A stretch of DNA of 64,000 nt from Coriobacteriaceae bacterium AF08-21. Its GTDB lineage: Bacteria; Actinomycetota; Coriobacteriia; Coriobacteriales; Coriobacteriaceae. How positions within the stretch are numbered: the first letter of the stretch is position 1; each line of letters begins with the position of its first letter. Below are positions 35,454 to 44,911 of the stretch, piece after piece. The notes below the pieces were generated by a model. That model did no database searches. It was given only the letters and a program-made list of their open reading frames with translations, and was not told the origin of the DNA. The position numbers and the translations under genes were made by a program. The DNA is taken from positions 62,001 through 126,000 of the forward strand of contig JAQCQR010000006.1 in the NCBI GenBank assembly GCA_027687465.1, given 5' to 3'.

Positions 35454-36860
35454 TTACCCGTAAATGCGTTGGGGCTGTTCTTCGCCCTTAACCGCCGCTT
35501 CGGTCACGATGACCTTGGCGACACCCTCCTCGCTGGGGAGGTCGAACATCGTCTGCTGAAGCACGTCCTCGCAGATGGAACGCAGGCCGCGGGCGCCGGT
35601 CTTGCGGGCGAGCGCCATACGGGCGATCTCGTGAAGGGCCGCGGCCTCAAACTCAAGCTCAACGTCCTCGAGCTGGAACATCTTGCGGTACTGGCGCACC
35701 ACGGCGTTCTTGGGCTCGGTCAGGATCGACACCAGATCGTCCTCGTCGAGCGCCTGCGTCTGGGTGACGACGGGCGTACGGCCCACGAACTCGGGGATCA
35801 TGCCAAAGGCGTTGAGGTCCTGCGGGAGCACCTGACGCAGCAGGTCGTTCTCGTCGACCGAGGTGGGGCCGGCGATCTCGGAGTTAAAGCCCACGCCCTT
35901 GTTGCCCACGCGATCGGCGATGATCTTGTCCAGACCCACAAAGGCACCGCCGCAGATGAACAGGATGTTGGTCGTGTCGATCTGAAGCAGTTCCTGCTGG
36001 GGATGCTTACGGCCACCGGTGGGCGGAACGCTTGCCACCGTGCCCTCAAGAATCTTAAGCAGCGCCTGCTGAACACCCTCGCCCGAAACATCGCGGGTAA
36101 TGGAGAGGTTCTCAGCCTTGCGGGCAATCTTGTCGATCTCGTCAACGTAGATGATGCCAACCTGTGCGCGCTCAATGTCGCCATCGGCAGCATTAATGAG
36201 CTTGAGTAGGATGTTCTCCACGTCCTCGCCCACATAGCCGGCCTCGGTGAGCGCGGTGGCATCGGCGATAGCAAACGGCACCTCAAGAATGCGCGCGAGC
36301 GTCTGGGCCAGCAGGGTCTTGCCGGTACCGGTGGGACCGAGCAGCAGGATGTTGGACTTGGCGAGCTCTACCTCGTCCATATCGTCATCGAACTGCGAGC
36401 CCATGTCGTCATCAAAGGCAGACACCGCAGCGCCGCCCTCAATCACGCGGCGATAGTGGTTGTACACGGCCACCGACATGGCGCGCTTGGCGTCCTCCTG
36501 ACCCATAACATAGGCCGAAAGCTCGTCATAGATCTCGTGCGGCGTCGGCACGTGCGTGATGACCTGGCGATCGTCCTCGAGCTCAAAACCCTCGGTCTCG
36601 GGGTCCGCGGCGGGCTGGGATGCAGCCTGGCCGTGGTCGTTGAGGAAGCCCGGCAGCTTGCCGTTGCGGGCAGCGTCCATAAAGTCCGAAGCCAGCGACT
36701 CCTCAAGGATCTCGGAACAGGCGGCGACGCACTCGTCACAGATAAAGATGTTGGTCGGGCCCTTTACGAGGCGACGGACCTGGCCCTGCTCTTTTCCGCA
36801 GAAGGAGCAGCGGATGGGATTGCCGTTCTCGTCAAAGTTGTCCTGCATGTTTCCTGCCAT
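35454..36860 (-). CDS. clpX: ATP-dependent Clp protease ATP-binding subunit ClpX
   Basis: About 468 residues. An N-terminal zinc-binding domain ([15 protein letters not shown]...CDECVAAC) is followed by the AAA+ module: Walker [13 protein letters not shown], Walker [13 protein letters not shown], the pore loop GYVGED and sensor 2 in GARGLRS. ClpX unfolds substrates and feeds them to ClpP, encoded just upstream. The start ATG 36860 overlaps the clpP stop (TAGGATG). ATG 36848 is an alternative with an AGGA upstream. An acidic insertion ([15 protein letters not shown]) before Walker A is unusual in length. Confidence 0.95.
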   Translation of the reverse strand: MAGNMQDNFDENGNPIRCSFCGKEQGQVRRLVKGPTNIFICDECVAACSEILEESLASDFMDAARNGKLPGFLNDHGQAASQPAADPETEGFELEDDRQVITHVPTPHEIYDELSAYVMGQEDAKRAMSVAVYNHYRRVIEGGAAVSAFDDDMGSQFDDDMDEVELAKSNILLLGPTGTGKTLLAQTLARILEVPFAIADATALTEAGYVGEDVENILLKLINAADGDIERAQVGIIYVDEIDKIARKAENLSITRDVSGEGVQQALLKILEGTVASVPPTGGRKHPQQELLQIDTTNILFICGGAFVGLDKIIADRVGNKGVGFNSEIAGPTSVDENDLLRQVLPQDLNAFGMIPEFVGRTPVVTQTQALDEDDLVSILTEPKNAVVRQYRKMFQLEDVELEFEAAALHEIARMALARKTGARGLRSICEDVLQQTMFDLPSEEGVAKVIVTEAAVKGEEQPQRIYG

Positions 36861-36861
36861 C

Positions 36862-37482
36862 CTAGGCATCCTTCGCGGCAAGATCGCGCGAGGTGACGAT
36901 ACGGTCGATCAGACCGTAGTCGAGGGCCTCGGCAGCCGTGAGGTAGTTGTCGCGCTCGGTATCGGCCTGGACCTTCTCGATGGGCTGGCCCGAGGCGTCG
37001 GACAGGATCTGGTTGAGCTCGCGACGGGTCTTCTTGATCTCCTCGGCAACGATCTCAATCTCGGTCTGCTGACCCTGGGCACCGCCGCTGGGCTGGTGAA
37101 TCATGACCTTGGAGTGCGGCAGGCAGAAGCGCTTGCCCTTGGCGCCGGCCGAAAGCAGCACGGCAGCCATAGACGCGGCCATACCGACGCAGATGGTGGA
37201 GACCTGCGGCTTGATGAAGTTCATGGTGTCAAGAATCGCCAGGCCAGAGTAAACCTCGCCACCGGGCGAATTGATGTAGAGCGAGATATCCTTCTCGGCA
37301 TCCTGGCTCTCAAGATGCAGCAGCTGGGCAACGACCAGGTTGGCGCTGACGGAGTTGATCTCCTCGCCCAAGAAGATGATGCGGTCGTTGAGCAGGCGCG
37401 AATAGATATCGTAGCTGCGCTCGCCGCGCGGCGTCTGCTCGATAACGTATGGCACGAGGGCGGAATCGAACTTAGCGATCAT
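36862..37482 (-). CDS. clpP: ATP-dependent Clp protease proteolytic subunit
   Basis: About 206 residues with the ClpP catalytic triad context: Ser in [11 protein letters not shown], His in [11 protein letters not shown] and Asp in the C-terminal helix region ([16 protein letters not shown]). It forms the tetradecameric serine protease chamber. ATG 37482 is chosen because GGAG lies six bases upstream; two further in-frame ATGs (37488, 37494) are possible. It is followed directly by clpX and preceded, about 160 bases away, by tig, the usual order. Confidence 0.95.
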   Translation of the reverse strand: MIAKFDSALVPYVIEQTPRGERSYDIYSRLLNDRIIFLGEEINSVSANLVVAQLLHLESQDAEKDISLYINSPGGEVYSGLAILDTMNFIKPQVSTICVGMAASMAAVLLSAGAKGKRFCLPHSKVMIHQPSGGAQGQQTEIEIVAEEIKKTRRELNQILSDASGQPIEKVQADTERDNYLTAAEALDYGLIDRIVTSRDLAAKDA

Positions 37483-37644
37483 ACGCATCTCCATTTCTCT
37501 TACGGACCAATAGTGGTTCTAGACAAACGTACGGTGCCCGCATGCTATGCATTGGCTGGCACCGTACGAAGCAACCGGATAACCGGCTATTAACTTTACC
37601 CCATCACGGGCACATACATGCGCTCGCGGGCAAGGTGGCGAGAA

Positions 37645-38943
37645 TTACTCGGCGTCCTTGGCGGTCTCGTCGACCTCGGTCACCTTGGCGTTCTCGACCA
37701 GGTGGTCGACGGCCTTGGAGCGACGGATGGACTCGCGGACGGCAGGCATGCGGCCATCGGCGATGAACTCGGCCTTGGAAGCCTCGACGTCCTTGACGCC
37801 GGCCTTCTCGAACTCGGCGTTGATGTCGTCCTCGGTGACCTCAATCTTGAGCTCACGGGCGAGGGCGTCCAGAGCCAGGGACTCACGGGCAACGTCGTTG
37901 GCCTGCTTATGCAGGTCGCCGATGAACTGCTCCATGGTCAGACCGGAAGCGGGCAGCCAGGTGTCGAGCGTCATGCCGCGGGCAGCGAGGTTGGACAGGA
38001 AGTTCTGGCCAAGCTCCTCAAAGACGGACTGCTCGTAGTCGGCATCCATCTCGTCGAGCTGCAGGCGCTCAGCGAGAGCGGAGACGCAACGGTTCTCCTT
38101 CTCGGCAGGGAGGCGGGAAGCCTTGTCCTGCTCGATCTCGATCTTGATGGCGTCGCGCATGGCGTCGATGCTGTCGAAGCCGAAGTCGGACTTGACAAGC
38201 TCGTCGGTGAGCTCGGGGGTGTTGCGGACCTTGATGCCCTTGACGGTGACCTCGACGGTGTGGGTCTCGGCCTCCTCGCCCTCCTCGACCTCGTCGGTCC
38301 AGGTGACGGTCTTGACGTCGTCAACGTTAGCGCCGATCAGGGCCTCGTTGAACTCCTTGGGGTTGCTGTCGCTACCGGCGATGAGCATGCGACCCTCGGC
38401 GGCAAAGTTGTCGGCGTTCTCGACGGCCTTGAGGTCGACGGTCACATAGTCGTCAGCCTCGACGGCGCGACCCTCGACGTCCTCGAAGGTGGCACGGTAG
38501 TTGAGGAGCATCTCGACCTGGTTGTTGATCTCGGACTCGGTGACCTCCGCAGGGGGCATCTCGATCTCGACGGCGTCGAAGGAAGAGAGCTCGGCAGCAG
38601 GACGCAGGGAGAACTCGACGGTGTAGGTGTAGTCCTCGTGATCCTTGGCGAGGTCGAGCTCCTTGTAGTCACCGTTCTTGGTGGGGACGATGTCCAGCTC
38701 GTTGAGGACGGCGGGCTCGTTGGCGGCGATCAGGTCGTTAGTGGCCTGAGCGAGGGTAGCCTCGGCGCCAAGAGCGGAATCGATGACCGGACGGGGAGCC
38801 TTGCCGGCGCGGAAGCCCGGGAAGCGGTACTTCTTGGCGGTGTCCTTGTAGGCCTTCTTGATCGCGGCGTCGACGTCGGCGGCCGGGATGGTGACCGTAG
38901 CGGTGAGCTTGGCGTCCTTGACGTCAGAAGCGGTGATGTTCAA
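37645..38943 (-). CDS. tig: Trigger factor
   Basis: A 432-residue ribosome-bound chaperone and prolyl isomerase. The ribosome-docking signature GFRAGKAPRPVID lies near residue 48, the FKBP-like domain is in the centre and the helical C-terminal arms follow. The start is set at TTG 38943 (or GTG 38946), because AGGAGG lies six bases upstream of it. Longer in-frame starts reach into the untranslated leader. It is the first gene of the tig-clpP-clpX series and lies next to tRNA-Leu. Confidence 0.93.
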   Translation of the reverse strand: MNITASDVKDAKLTATVTIPAADVDAAIKKAYKDTAKKYRFPGFRAGKAPRPVIDSALGAEATLAQATNDLIAANEPAVLNELDIVPTKNGDYKELDLAKDHEDYTYTVEFSLRPAAELSSFDAVEIEMPPAEVTESEINNQVEMLLNYRATFEDVEGRAVEADDYVTVDLKAVENADNFAAEGRMLIAGSDSNPKEFNEALIGANVDDVKTVTWTDEVEEGEEAETHTVEVTVKGIKVRNTPELTDELVKSDFGFDSIDAMRDAIKIEIEQDKASRLPAEKENRCVSALAERLQLDEMDADYEQSVFEELGQNFLSNLAARGMTLDTWLPASGLTMEQFIGDLHKQANDVARESLALDALARELKIEVTEDDINAEFEKAGVKDVEASKAEFIADGRMPAVRESIRRSKAVDHLVENAKVTEVDETAKDAE

Positions 38944-39034
38944 CACGTTCCTCCTCATACTGCCCAGCTTATCTGAGGTGCTGGTACCTTTATGCAACAA
39001 AGAGTCGCGACGGCCGAAGCCGACGCAGATGCGT

Positions 39035-39118
39035 TGGTGCGGGCGAAAGGACTCGAACCTTCACGGGAATCCCACCAGAACCTAAATCTGGCGCGTCTAC
39101 CAATTCCGCCACGCCCGC
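39035..39118 (-). tRNA. tRNA-Leu (anticodon TAG)
   Basis: The minus strand begins GCGGGCGTGGCGGAATTGG and has a 7-bp acceptor stem, the anticodon arm CCAGA-TTTAGGT-TCTGG (anticodon TAG), a variable arm, the T arm GGTTCGAGTCC, discriminator A and an encoded CCA. It reads CUA codons. Confidence 0.95.
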
Positions 39119-39258
39119 ATGAGCGCACAGACCAGGAATGATAGCAGATACGAACGACAAGCGCACGCACACGTTTTACAGGCTCACGACCTCACCACGA
39201 GTGCGAAAGGCGGGGCGAGTTGCCCCGCCCCGCCCATTACGACTTGTTCGCCGACCCG

Positions 39259-42090
39259 CTACTCCCCCAGCAGGGCCTTCTCGGGCGTGATCGGCAGCGA
39301 GCGCACCTGGTGGCCGGTGGCGTGTGCCACGGCCGAGGCCACGGCGGCGAGCGGCGTGTTAATGACGACCTCGCCGATCGACTTGGCGCCAAACGGGCCC
39401 GTCGGCTCGTAGCTCGGCTCAAAGGCCACGCGAATACTGCCGATGTCCAGGCGCGTGGGCAGCTTGTAGCTCATAAAGTTGCCGGTGCGCAGGCGGCCGC
39501 GGTCGTCGTGCTCGACGATCTCGTAGAGCGCGTGGCCGATGCCCTGGGCAATGCCGCCCTCGGCCTGGACGCGCGCGAGTGCCTCGTTGATCACGGTGCC
39601 GCAGTCCACAGCCGCCGCGTAGTCCACCACAGTCACCTTGCCGGTGGCCTTGTCGACCTCGACCTCGGCAATGCCGGCCATAAACGGCGGAGGCGAAACG
39701 GGCAGGCAGGCAGAAGCATGCGAGGTGAGCGCGTCGCCGCCCGCGATGTTCTTGACGCACAGGTTGGCAAAGTCGCGCAGCGTGAGGTAGCGGTTCTGCT
39801 CGCGCGCGGCGCGCTCGTCGGACAGACGCACGTACTGGCCATCGAAGACCACGTCGGCGGCGTCCACATCCCACATCTGGGCGGCCTTGGCACAAATCTT
39901 CTCACGCAGCTCGGTCGCGGCGTTCTTGGCGGCAAGGCCCGTCACGTAGGTACCGGAGCTCGCGTACGAACCGGCGTCGAACGGCGACACGTCGGTGTCC
40001 ACGCCGCGCACCACGATCAGCGAGCTCTCCACGCCCAGCTCCTCGGCGGCAATCTGCGCCAGGATCGTGTCGACACCCATGCCGTTATCGGTGGCGCCGG
40101 TCGAAAGCGTAATGAAGCCGTCCTCTTCCAGGCGCATGTCGATGCCGGCGATATCCACGTTGGAAATGCCCGAGCCCTGCATGGTGAGCGCACAGCCCAG
40201 AGCACGCACGCGGTCGCCCAGGTCGACGGCCAGCGGCTTGTCGCGCCAACCGATCATGTCCATCGCGCGCAGCAGGCAGCGGTCGAGCGCGCAGGCGTTG
40301 AGCTTTTCGTTGTAGTACTGCGGCATGATCTCGCCCTCGCGCACGATGTTCTTAAGGCGCAGGTCGGCGGGGTCCATGTGCAGCATGTCGGCGAGCTCGT
40401 TAACGGCGCTCTCCACGGCAAACTGGCCCTGGGTGGCACCGTAGCCGCGATACGCGCCGCCGCGGTTGGTATTGGTGTAGACAGTGTCCCAGCTAAAGCG
40501 GCTCGCCTTCACATGGTTGTAAATCGGCAGGCTCTTGTGGCCCGAAAGGCCGATCGTCGTGGTGGCGTGCTCGCCGTACGCTCCGGCGTTGGACAGCGTG
40601 TGCAGGTCGATGGCCGTGATGGTGCCGTCGTTCATGGCGCCCAACTTGACGGTCATCTGCATCTGGTGGCGCGAGTTGCCCGCGGTGATGGTCTCCTCGC
40701 GGGTGTAGCAGCAGTAGCTCGGACGGCCAGTCTGCTGCGTCACAAACGCTACGAAGATCTCGCAGCAGCCCGTCTGCTTGGAGCCAAAGCCGCCGCCGAT
40801 GCGCGGCTTAATGACCTGCACCTGCGACTGCGGAATGTCGAGCGACTGCGCGACCATGCGGCGCACGTGGAAGGGCACCTGCGTGGAGGAGGTCACCGAG
40901 ATGCGGCCGAACGCGTCGGTCGTCGCGAAGGCGCGGAAGGTCTCCATGGGCGCGGTCTGCGTGGCCTGGCTGGTGTAGGTGCGCTCAAAGACGATGTCGC
41001 TCTGGGCGAAGGCCTCGTCCAGGTCGCCAAAATCGCTGGTACCGCTGCACACCAGGTTGCGCGGGACATCGCCGCCCTGCGGGAACATAAAGGTCACGTC
41101 GCCCTCGGGGTGGACCACGATATCGTTATCGAGTGCCTGGGTAAAGTCGAGCAGGGGCTCGAGCACCTCATAGTCGACCTTGATGAGCTTGAGCGCCTTG
41201 TCGGCAGCCTCCTCGGTCTCGGCAGCGACGATCGCCACCTCCTCGTTTTGGTAGCGCACAAGGTTCTCGAGAATCAAACGGTCGTAGGGACTCGGCTGCG
41301 GATAGCTCTGACCGGCGATAGTAAAGCGGCGCTTGGGCACGTCCTCGTAAGTGTAGACGACCACGACGCCGGGCACCTTCAGGGCGCGCGACGTATCGAT
41401 GGAGCGGATCTTGGCGCGGGCATAGGGGCTGCGCTTGAGTTTGACGATCAGGGCCCCGGCGGGCACCATATCGCCCGTGTAGACGGGACGGCCCTCGAGC
41501 AGCGCCTTCGAGTCCTTCTTGGGCTGCTTATGGGTGATCTGCTTGTACGAGACACCGTCGCAGCTGGTGTCGTTGACCGGCAGTTCGGGCATCTCAAAGC
41601 CCACCTGCACGCCGGACTCGTTGAGGAAGCGGACAATGGCGCGCAGCTGGCTCTCGTAGCCGCTGCAACGGCAGAGGTTGCCGGCGAGCTGGCGCGACAG
41701 CTCCTCGCGCGTGGCGACGAGGCTCGGGTCCTCCTTGGCGGCGCGGGCAAGCGCCAGCACGTTCATGATAAGGCCGGGGGCGCAAAAACCGCACTGCTCG
41801 GCGCCTTCGGCAGCCATCGCGCGGGCAAGCGCCTCGGACTCGGCCTTGAGACCCTCGAGCGTGGTGATGGTGTGGCCCTCAACGCGGGCGGCGGGAACCG
41901 AGCAGCTCAGCACCGGGTCGCCGTCGAGCCACACCGTGCACAGGCCGCAGTTGGTGGTCTCGCAGGCGCAGCGCACCGACGCACAGCCCCGCTCGCGCAG
42001 CAGCGCAAAGAGCATAGTGTCGGGGGCAATCTGAACCTTGACCTTACGGCCGTTGAGCGTAAAGGAAAGATCGATGAGTTTGGTAGCCAT
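39259..42090 (-). CDS. Xanthine dehydrogenase-type molybdenum hydroxylase, fused [2Fe-2S] and molybdopterin subunits
   Basis: A 943-residue fusion. Residues 1-160 hold both iron-sulfur sites (CACETTNCGLC and later CGFCAPGL / CRCSGYES). From about 190 the molybdopterin-binding large subunit follows (RPVYTGDMVPAGAL, GGGFGSKQTG, RGGAYRGYGATQGQFAVE, and the C-terminal QGIGHALYEI). Such enzymes hydroxylate purines or other heterocycles. Normal systems encode these two parts separately, so the fusion is notable. It overlaps the FAD subunit gene (TAATG). Co-occurrence with selD, yedF and a molybdenum uptake set would suit a selenium-dependent molybdenum hydroxylase, but the marker genes yqeB and yqeC are not in the window. 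Confidence 0.9.
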   Translation of the reverse strand: MATKLIDLSFTLNGRKVKVQIAPDTMLFALLRERGCASVRCACETTNCGLCTVWLDGDPVLSCSVPAARVEGHTITTLEGLKAESEALARAMAAEGAEQCGFCAPGLIMNVLALARAAKEDPSLVATREELSRQLAGNLCRCSGYESQLRAIVRFLNESGVQVGFEMPELPVNDTSCDGVSYKQITHKQPKKDSKALLEGRPVYTGDMVPAGALIVKLKRSPYARAKIRSIDTSRALKVPGVVVVYTYEDVPKRRFTIAGQSYPQPSPYDRLILENLVRYQNEEVAIVAAETEEAADKALKLIKVDYEVLEPLLDFTQALDNDIVVHPEGDVTFMFPQGGDVPRNLVCSGTSDFGDLDEAFAQSDIVFERTYTSQATQTAPMETFRAFATTDAFGRISVTSSTQVPFHVRRMVAQSLDIPQSQVQVIKPRIGGGFGSKQTGCCEIFVAFVTQQTGRPSYCCYTREETITAGNSRHQMQMTVKLGAMNDGTITAIDLHTLSNAGAYGEHATTTIGLSGHKSLPIYNHVKASRFSWDTVYTNTNRGGAYRGYGATQGQFAVESAVNELADMLHMDPADLRLKNIVREGEIMPQYYNEKLNACALDRCLLRAMDMIGWRDKPLAVDLGDRVRALGCALTMQGSGISNVDIAGIDMRLEEDGFITLSTGATDNGMGVDTILAQIAAEELGVESSLIVVRGVDTDVSPFDAGSYASSGTYVTGLAAKNAATELREKICAKAAQMWDVDAADVVFDGQYVRLSDERAAREQNRYLTLRDFANLCVKNIAGGDALTSHASACLPVSPPPFMAGIAEVEVDKATGKVTVVDYAAAVDCGTVINEALARVQAEGGIAQGIGHALYEIVEHDDRGRLRTGNFMSYKLPTRLDIGSIRVAFEPSYEPTGPFGAKSIGEVVINTPLAAVASAVAHATGHQVRSLPITPEKALLGE

Positions 42091-42992
42091 TAGCGCACCT
42101 CGCTAGAATCGACGCCGGGCACGCGGCGGCAGGAATACTCGTCCGTGGCAAACTTAGGAATCTGCACGGTCTCGAGCTCGCGGGCAAGCGCGGCAGAAAG
42201 CTCGATTCCGGCGGCACGACGCACGGCCTGGACGGCGAGCGGTGCCGAGATGCGACGGCGGTACTCGACCGAGCCCCACAGGTTGGTTCCGTAGCTCAGG
42301 GCACGCACGGATGCAGCAAGGGCGCGAAGCTCGTCCTCGGAAGGCTGCTCGCTGGAAAGGCCACATGCCTCGCCCTGCAGCAAGGTAGCGCGCAGCGGGC
42401 GGGCACCCACGGTGACGTGCCAGGAGCCGTCCCACCAGGCGGCGGTGACGTTCAGCGAGGGGAAGTCGGTCGCGGCCTTGCGCACGGCCTCGTAGCTTGC
42501 GCGGTAGTCGTGTTTAACGACCACAACATGCTCGATCACGTCGCGCAAGTAGCCCATGTTCACAAACTCGGCGAGCGGCACGCGGCCGGCACCTGTCAGC
42601 TTAACGTATGAATCGAGTGCCAAAAAAGCCGAAAGCACGTCCGAGAAGCCAAAGCGGCCGTAGATGCTGCCGCCCACCGTGGCGGTATTGCGCAGCTGCA
42701 CGCCCACGATATCGTGGACGGCAAACTCAAAGACATTGTTGACGAGCGCGTTGAGCTCGGCATGGCGCTCGAGCTGGCGTAGGGTGCACATGGCACCGAT
42801 GCGAAACTCGGTCTCGGTCTCCTCGATCTGATCGAGTCCGCAGGCCGAAAGGTCAATCGCCGTCGCCACGCGACGCGAACCCAGGCGCATCCAGATGCCG
42901 CCGCCCACAATCTTGTTGTTGCGGTTCTTCTGTAAGAGCTCATAGGCTTCGGCCGCGTTTCCAACACGGACGTAGGTACCGAACTTGAGCAC
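42090..42992 (-). CDS. FAD-binding subunit of the molybdenum hydroxylase
   Basis: About 300 residues with the CO dehydrogenase/xanthine dehydrogenase flavoprotein fold: VGGGIWMRLGSRRVATAIDLS (FAD site), IGAMCTLRQLERH, and VQLRNTATVGGSIYGRFGFSD. It passes electrons from the iron-sulfur clusters to NAD or another acceptor. GTG 42992 is chosen because GGGGGAG directly precedes it; an ATG at 43004 has no usable ribosome site. Its stop overlaps the next start, so the subunits are translationally coupled. Confidence 0.9.
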   Translation of the reverse strand: MLKFGTYVRVGNAAEAYELLQKNRNNKIVGGGIWMRLGSRRVATAIDLSACGLDQIEETETEFRIGAMCTLRQLERHAELNALVNNVFEFAVHDIVGVQLRNTATVGGSIYGRFGFSDVLSAFLALDSYVKLTGAGRVPLAEFVNMGYLRDVIEHVVVVKHDYRASYEAVRKAATDFPSLNVTAAWWDGSWHVTVGARPLRATLLQGEACGLSSEQPSEDELRALAASVRALSYGTNLWGSVEYRRRISAPLAVQAVRRAAGIELSAALARELETVQIPKFATDEYSCRRVPGVDSSEVR

Positions 42993-43066
42993 GTTCTCCC
43001 CCATCTCTTTACTTGTCCAGTACCCCTAAGTGTACCAAACGAGGGCGCACGGCCCTCACCACCATA

Positions 43067-43098
43067 GAAAAAGGCTCCCAGCACAAATGCTGGGAGCC
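43067..43098 (-). terminator. gdhA terminator
   Basis: GGCTCCCAGCA / TGCTGGGAGCC (11-bp stem, four-base loop) is followed by five T on the minus strand. It lies 27 bases after the gdhA stop. Confidence 0.92.
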
Positions 43099-43124
43099 TC
43101 ATCAGGTGCTATGTCGAGCTGGGC

Positions 43125-44480
43125 TTAGCAGACGCCCTGAGCGAGCATGGCGTCGGCGACCTTCAGGAAGCCGGCGATGTTGGCGCCCATGACAAAGTTG
43201 CCCTCCTGGCCGTACTCCTTGGCGGTGTCGTCCACGTTGTGGAACATGCCGCGCATGAGCTGCTCGAGCTTGCCGTCGACCTCCTCGAAGGTCCAGGACA
43301 GGTGCTCGGCGTTCTGGCTCATCTCCAGGCCGGACACGAGCACGCCGCCGGCGTTGGCAGCCTTACCGGGCATAAAGGCGACGCCGTTCTCTTGGAAGTA
43401 GGTCGTGGCCTCGATGGTCGTGGGCATGTTCGCGCCCTCGCCGACCACCTTGCAGCCGTTGGCGACGAGCGCCTGGGCGTCCTCGAGCAGCAGCGTGTTC
43501 TCGCGGGCGCAGGGCAGGGCGATGTCGCAGGGCAGCTGCCACACGCCGCGGCTGTCGCCCTCGTGCCACACGGCACCGGGCTTCTCGTCAACGTACATGG
43601 CGAGCGTGACGCCCTTGTCGTGGCCGGAGCGCTTCTGGTTGTAGACGTGCTCGAGCACGGAGTAGTCGATGCCGTCGGGATCCTCGACCCAGCCGTGGGT
43701 GTCGGAGCAGGCCAGCACCTTGCCGCCGAGCTGCGCGACCTTCTGGACGGCATAGATAGCAACGTTGCCGGAACCGTGAACGACGACGTTCTTGCCCTCG
43801 AAGGAGTCGCCGCGGCTCTTGAGGTACTCGTCCACAAAGTAGACCAGGCCGTAGCCGGTGGCCTCGGTACGGGCGAGCGAGCCGCCAAAGGAGAGGCCCT
43901 TGCCAGTGAGGACGCCGGTCCACTCGTTGGTCAGGCGCTTGTACTGACCGAACATGTAGGCAACCTCGCGGCCGCCAACGCCAAGGTCGCCGGCGGGAAC
44001 GTCGGTGTTGGGGCCAATGTGGCGATAGAGCTCGGTCATGAAGGACTGGCAGAAGTGCATGATCTCGTTGTTGGACTTGCCCTTGGGGTCAAAGTCGGAG
44101 CCGCCCTTGCCGCCGCCCATGGGAAGGGTGGTCAGGCTGTTCTTGAGGATCTGCTCCAGGCCCAGGAACTTAAGCATGCCCAGGGTGACCGTCGGATTAA
44201 AGCGCAGGCCGCCCTTGTAGGGTCCAATGGCAGAGTTGAACTCGACGCGGTAACCGCGGTTGACCTGAACCTTGCCCTGGTCGTCGACCCAGGGAACACG
44301 GAACATGACGATGCGCTCGGGCTCGACGAGGCGCTCAAGCAGGGCGGCCTCCTCGTACTCGGGGTGGGCGTCGAGCGCCGGCTGGATGGTGCCGAGGATC
44401 TCGGTCGCGGCCTGGATGAACTCAGGCTGCTCGGGATAGCGGGCCTTGAGCTCGTCGAGAACTTTCTGCGTGTAGCTCAT
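43125..44480 (-). CDS. gdhA: Glutamate dehydrogenase
   Basis: A 451-residue hexameric-type glutamate dehydrogenase that interconverts 2-oxoglutarate plus ammonium and glutamate. Marks: GPYKGGLRFNPTVT, the catalytic region LPMGGGKGGSDFDPKGK, PAGDLGVGGREVAYM, and the nucleotide fold VVVHGSGNVAIYAV. The length and the start MSYTQKVLDELKARYP match the NADP-type GdhA. ATG 44480 has GGAGG six bases upstream. An in-frame extension to 44684 has no ribosome site. Confidence 0.95.
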   Translation of the reverse strand: MSYTQKVLDELKARYPEQPEFIQAATEILGTIQPALDAHPEYEEAALLERLVEPERIVMFRVPWVDDQGKVQVNRGYRVEFNSAIGPYKGGLRFNPTVTLGMLKFLGLEQILKNSLTTLPMGGGKGGSDFDPKGKSNNEIMHFCQSFMTELYRHIGPNTDVPAGDLGVGGREVAYMFGQYKRLTNEWTGVLTGKGLSFGGSLARTEATGYGLVYFVDEYLKSRGDSFEGKNVVVHGSGNVAIYAVQKVAQLGGKVLACSDTHGWVEDPDGIDYSVLEHVYNQKRSGHDKGVTLAMYVDEKPGAVWHEGDSRGVWQLPCDIALPCARENTLLLEDAQALVANGCKVVGEGANMPTTIEATTYFQENGVAFMPGKAANAGGVLVSGLEMSQNAEHLSWTFEEVDGKLEQLMRGMFHNVDDTAKEYGQEGNFVMGANIAGFLKVADAMLAQGVC

Positions 44481-44688
44481 GCTTCCTCCAATGATGGGAA
44501 AGAAAAGTGTCGGTCGCGGCACCCTATGCGCCGCGAGCTTTATCGAGTATGGATAATATCGCACTGTTGCCGCAAAGTTACGAATAAGACCGCGGGCGGA
44601 TGTTTCATTTTGATTACGATGCAGGTAGATGCGTTTTTGAGCGCCTGACGTGCAAGTTGCGTGTTTCGAAGCTGTTTCCCGCACGTTT

Positions 44689-44731
44689 CAAAACCACCAC
44701 AAAGGGGACAGGCACCTTTGTGGTGGTTTTG
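44689..44731 (-). terminator. Terminator of the selA-selB-selC operon
   Basis: CAAAACCACCACAAAGG (44689-44705) pairs perfectly with CCTTTGTGGTGGTTTTG (44715-44731), loop of nine, and ends on the minus strand in a GGTTTTG run. It lies 12 bases after selC. Confidence 0.8.
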
Positions 44732-44742
44732 GCGAGATACGT

Positions 44743-44839
44743 TGGCGGGAACGTATGTGAATCGAACACATCCAAGACGTTTTGCACGCCTCGCAACGGT
44801 TTTGAGGACCGCGGGGCCCACCGGAGCCCATCCGTTCCC
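44743..44839 (-). tRNA. selC: tRNA-Sec (anticodon TCA)
   Basis: The minus strand begins GGGAACGGATGGGCTCCGG and shows a long acceptor stem, an extended D stem, the anticodon arm CGGTC-CTCAAAA-CCG with anticodon TCA, a long variable arm, the T arm GATGTGTTCGATTCACATAC and an encoded CCA. The length of 97 bases is typical of bacterial selenocysteine tRNA. It lies directly after selB. Confidence 0.95.
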
Positions 44840-44911
44840 AAGCGTGGCGGTATTTTACCAAACCGAACAGCCCGCAACTGCAAGGAGGACCAGGGCAGCG
44901 ATGCAAAGCCC

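Noticed and set aside
39220..42093. A 957-codon plus-strand open frame opposite the molybdenum hydroxylase gene
   Set aside because: Low-complexity Val/Ala/Arg/His-rich antisense translation of a real gene; no independent signals.
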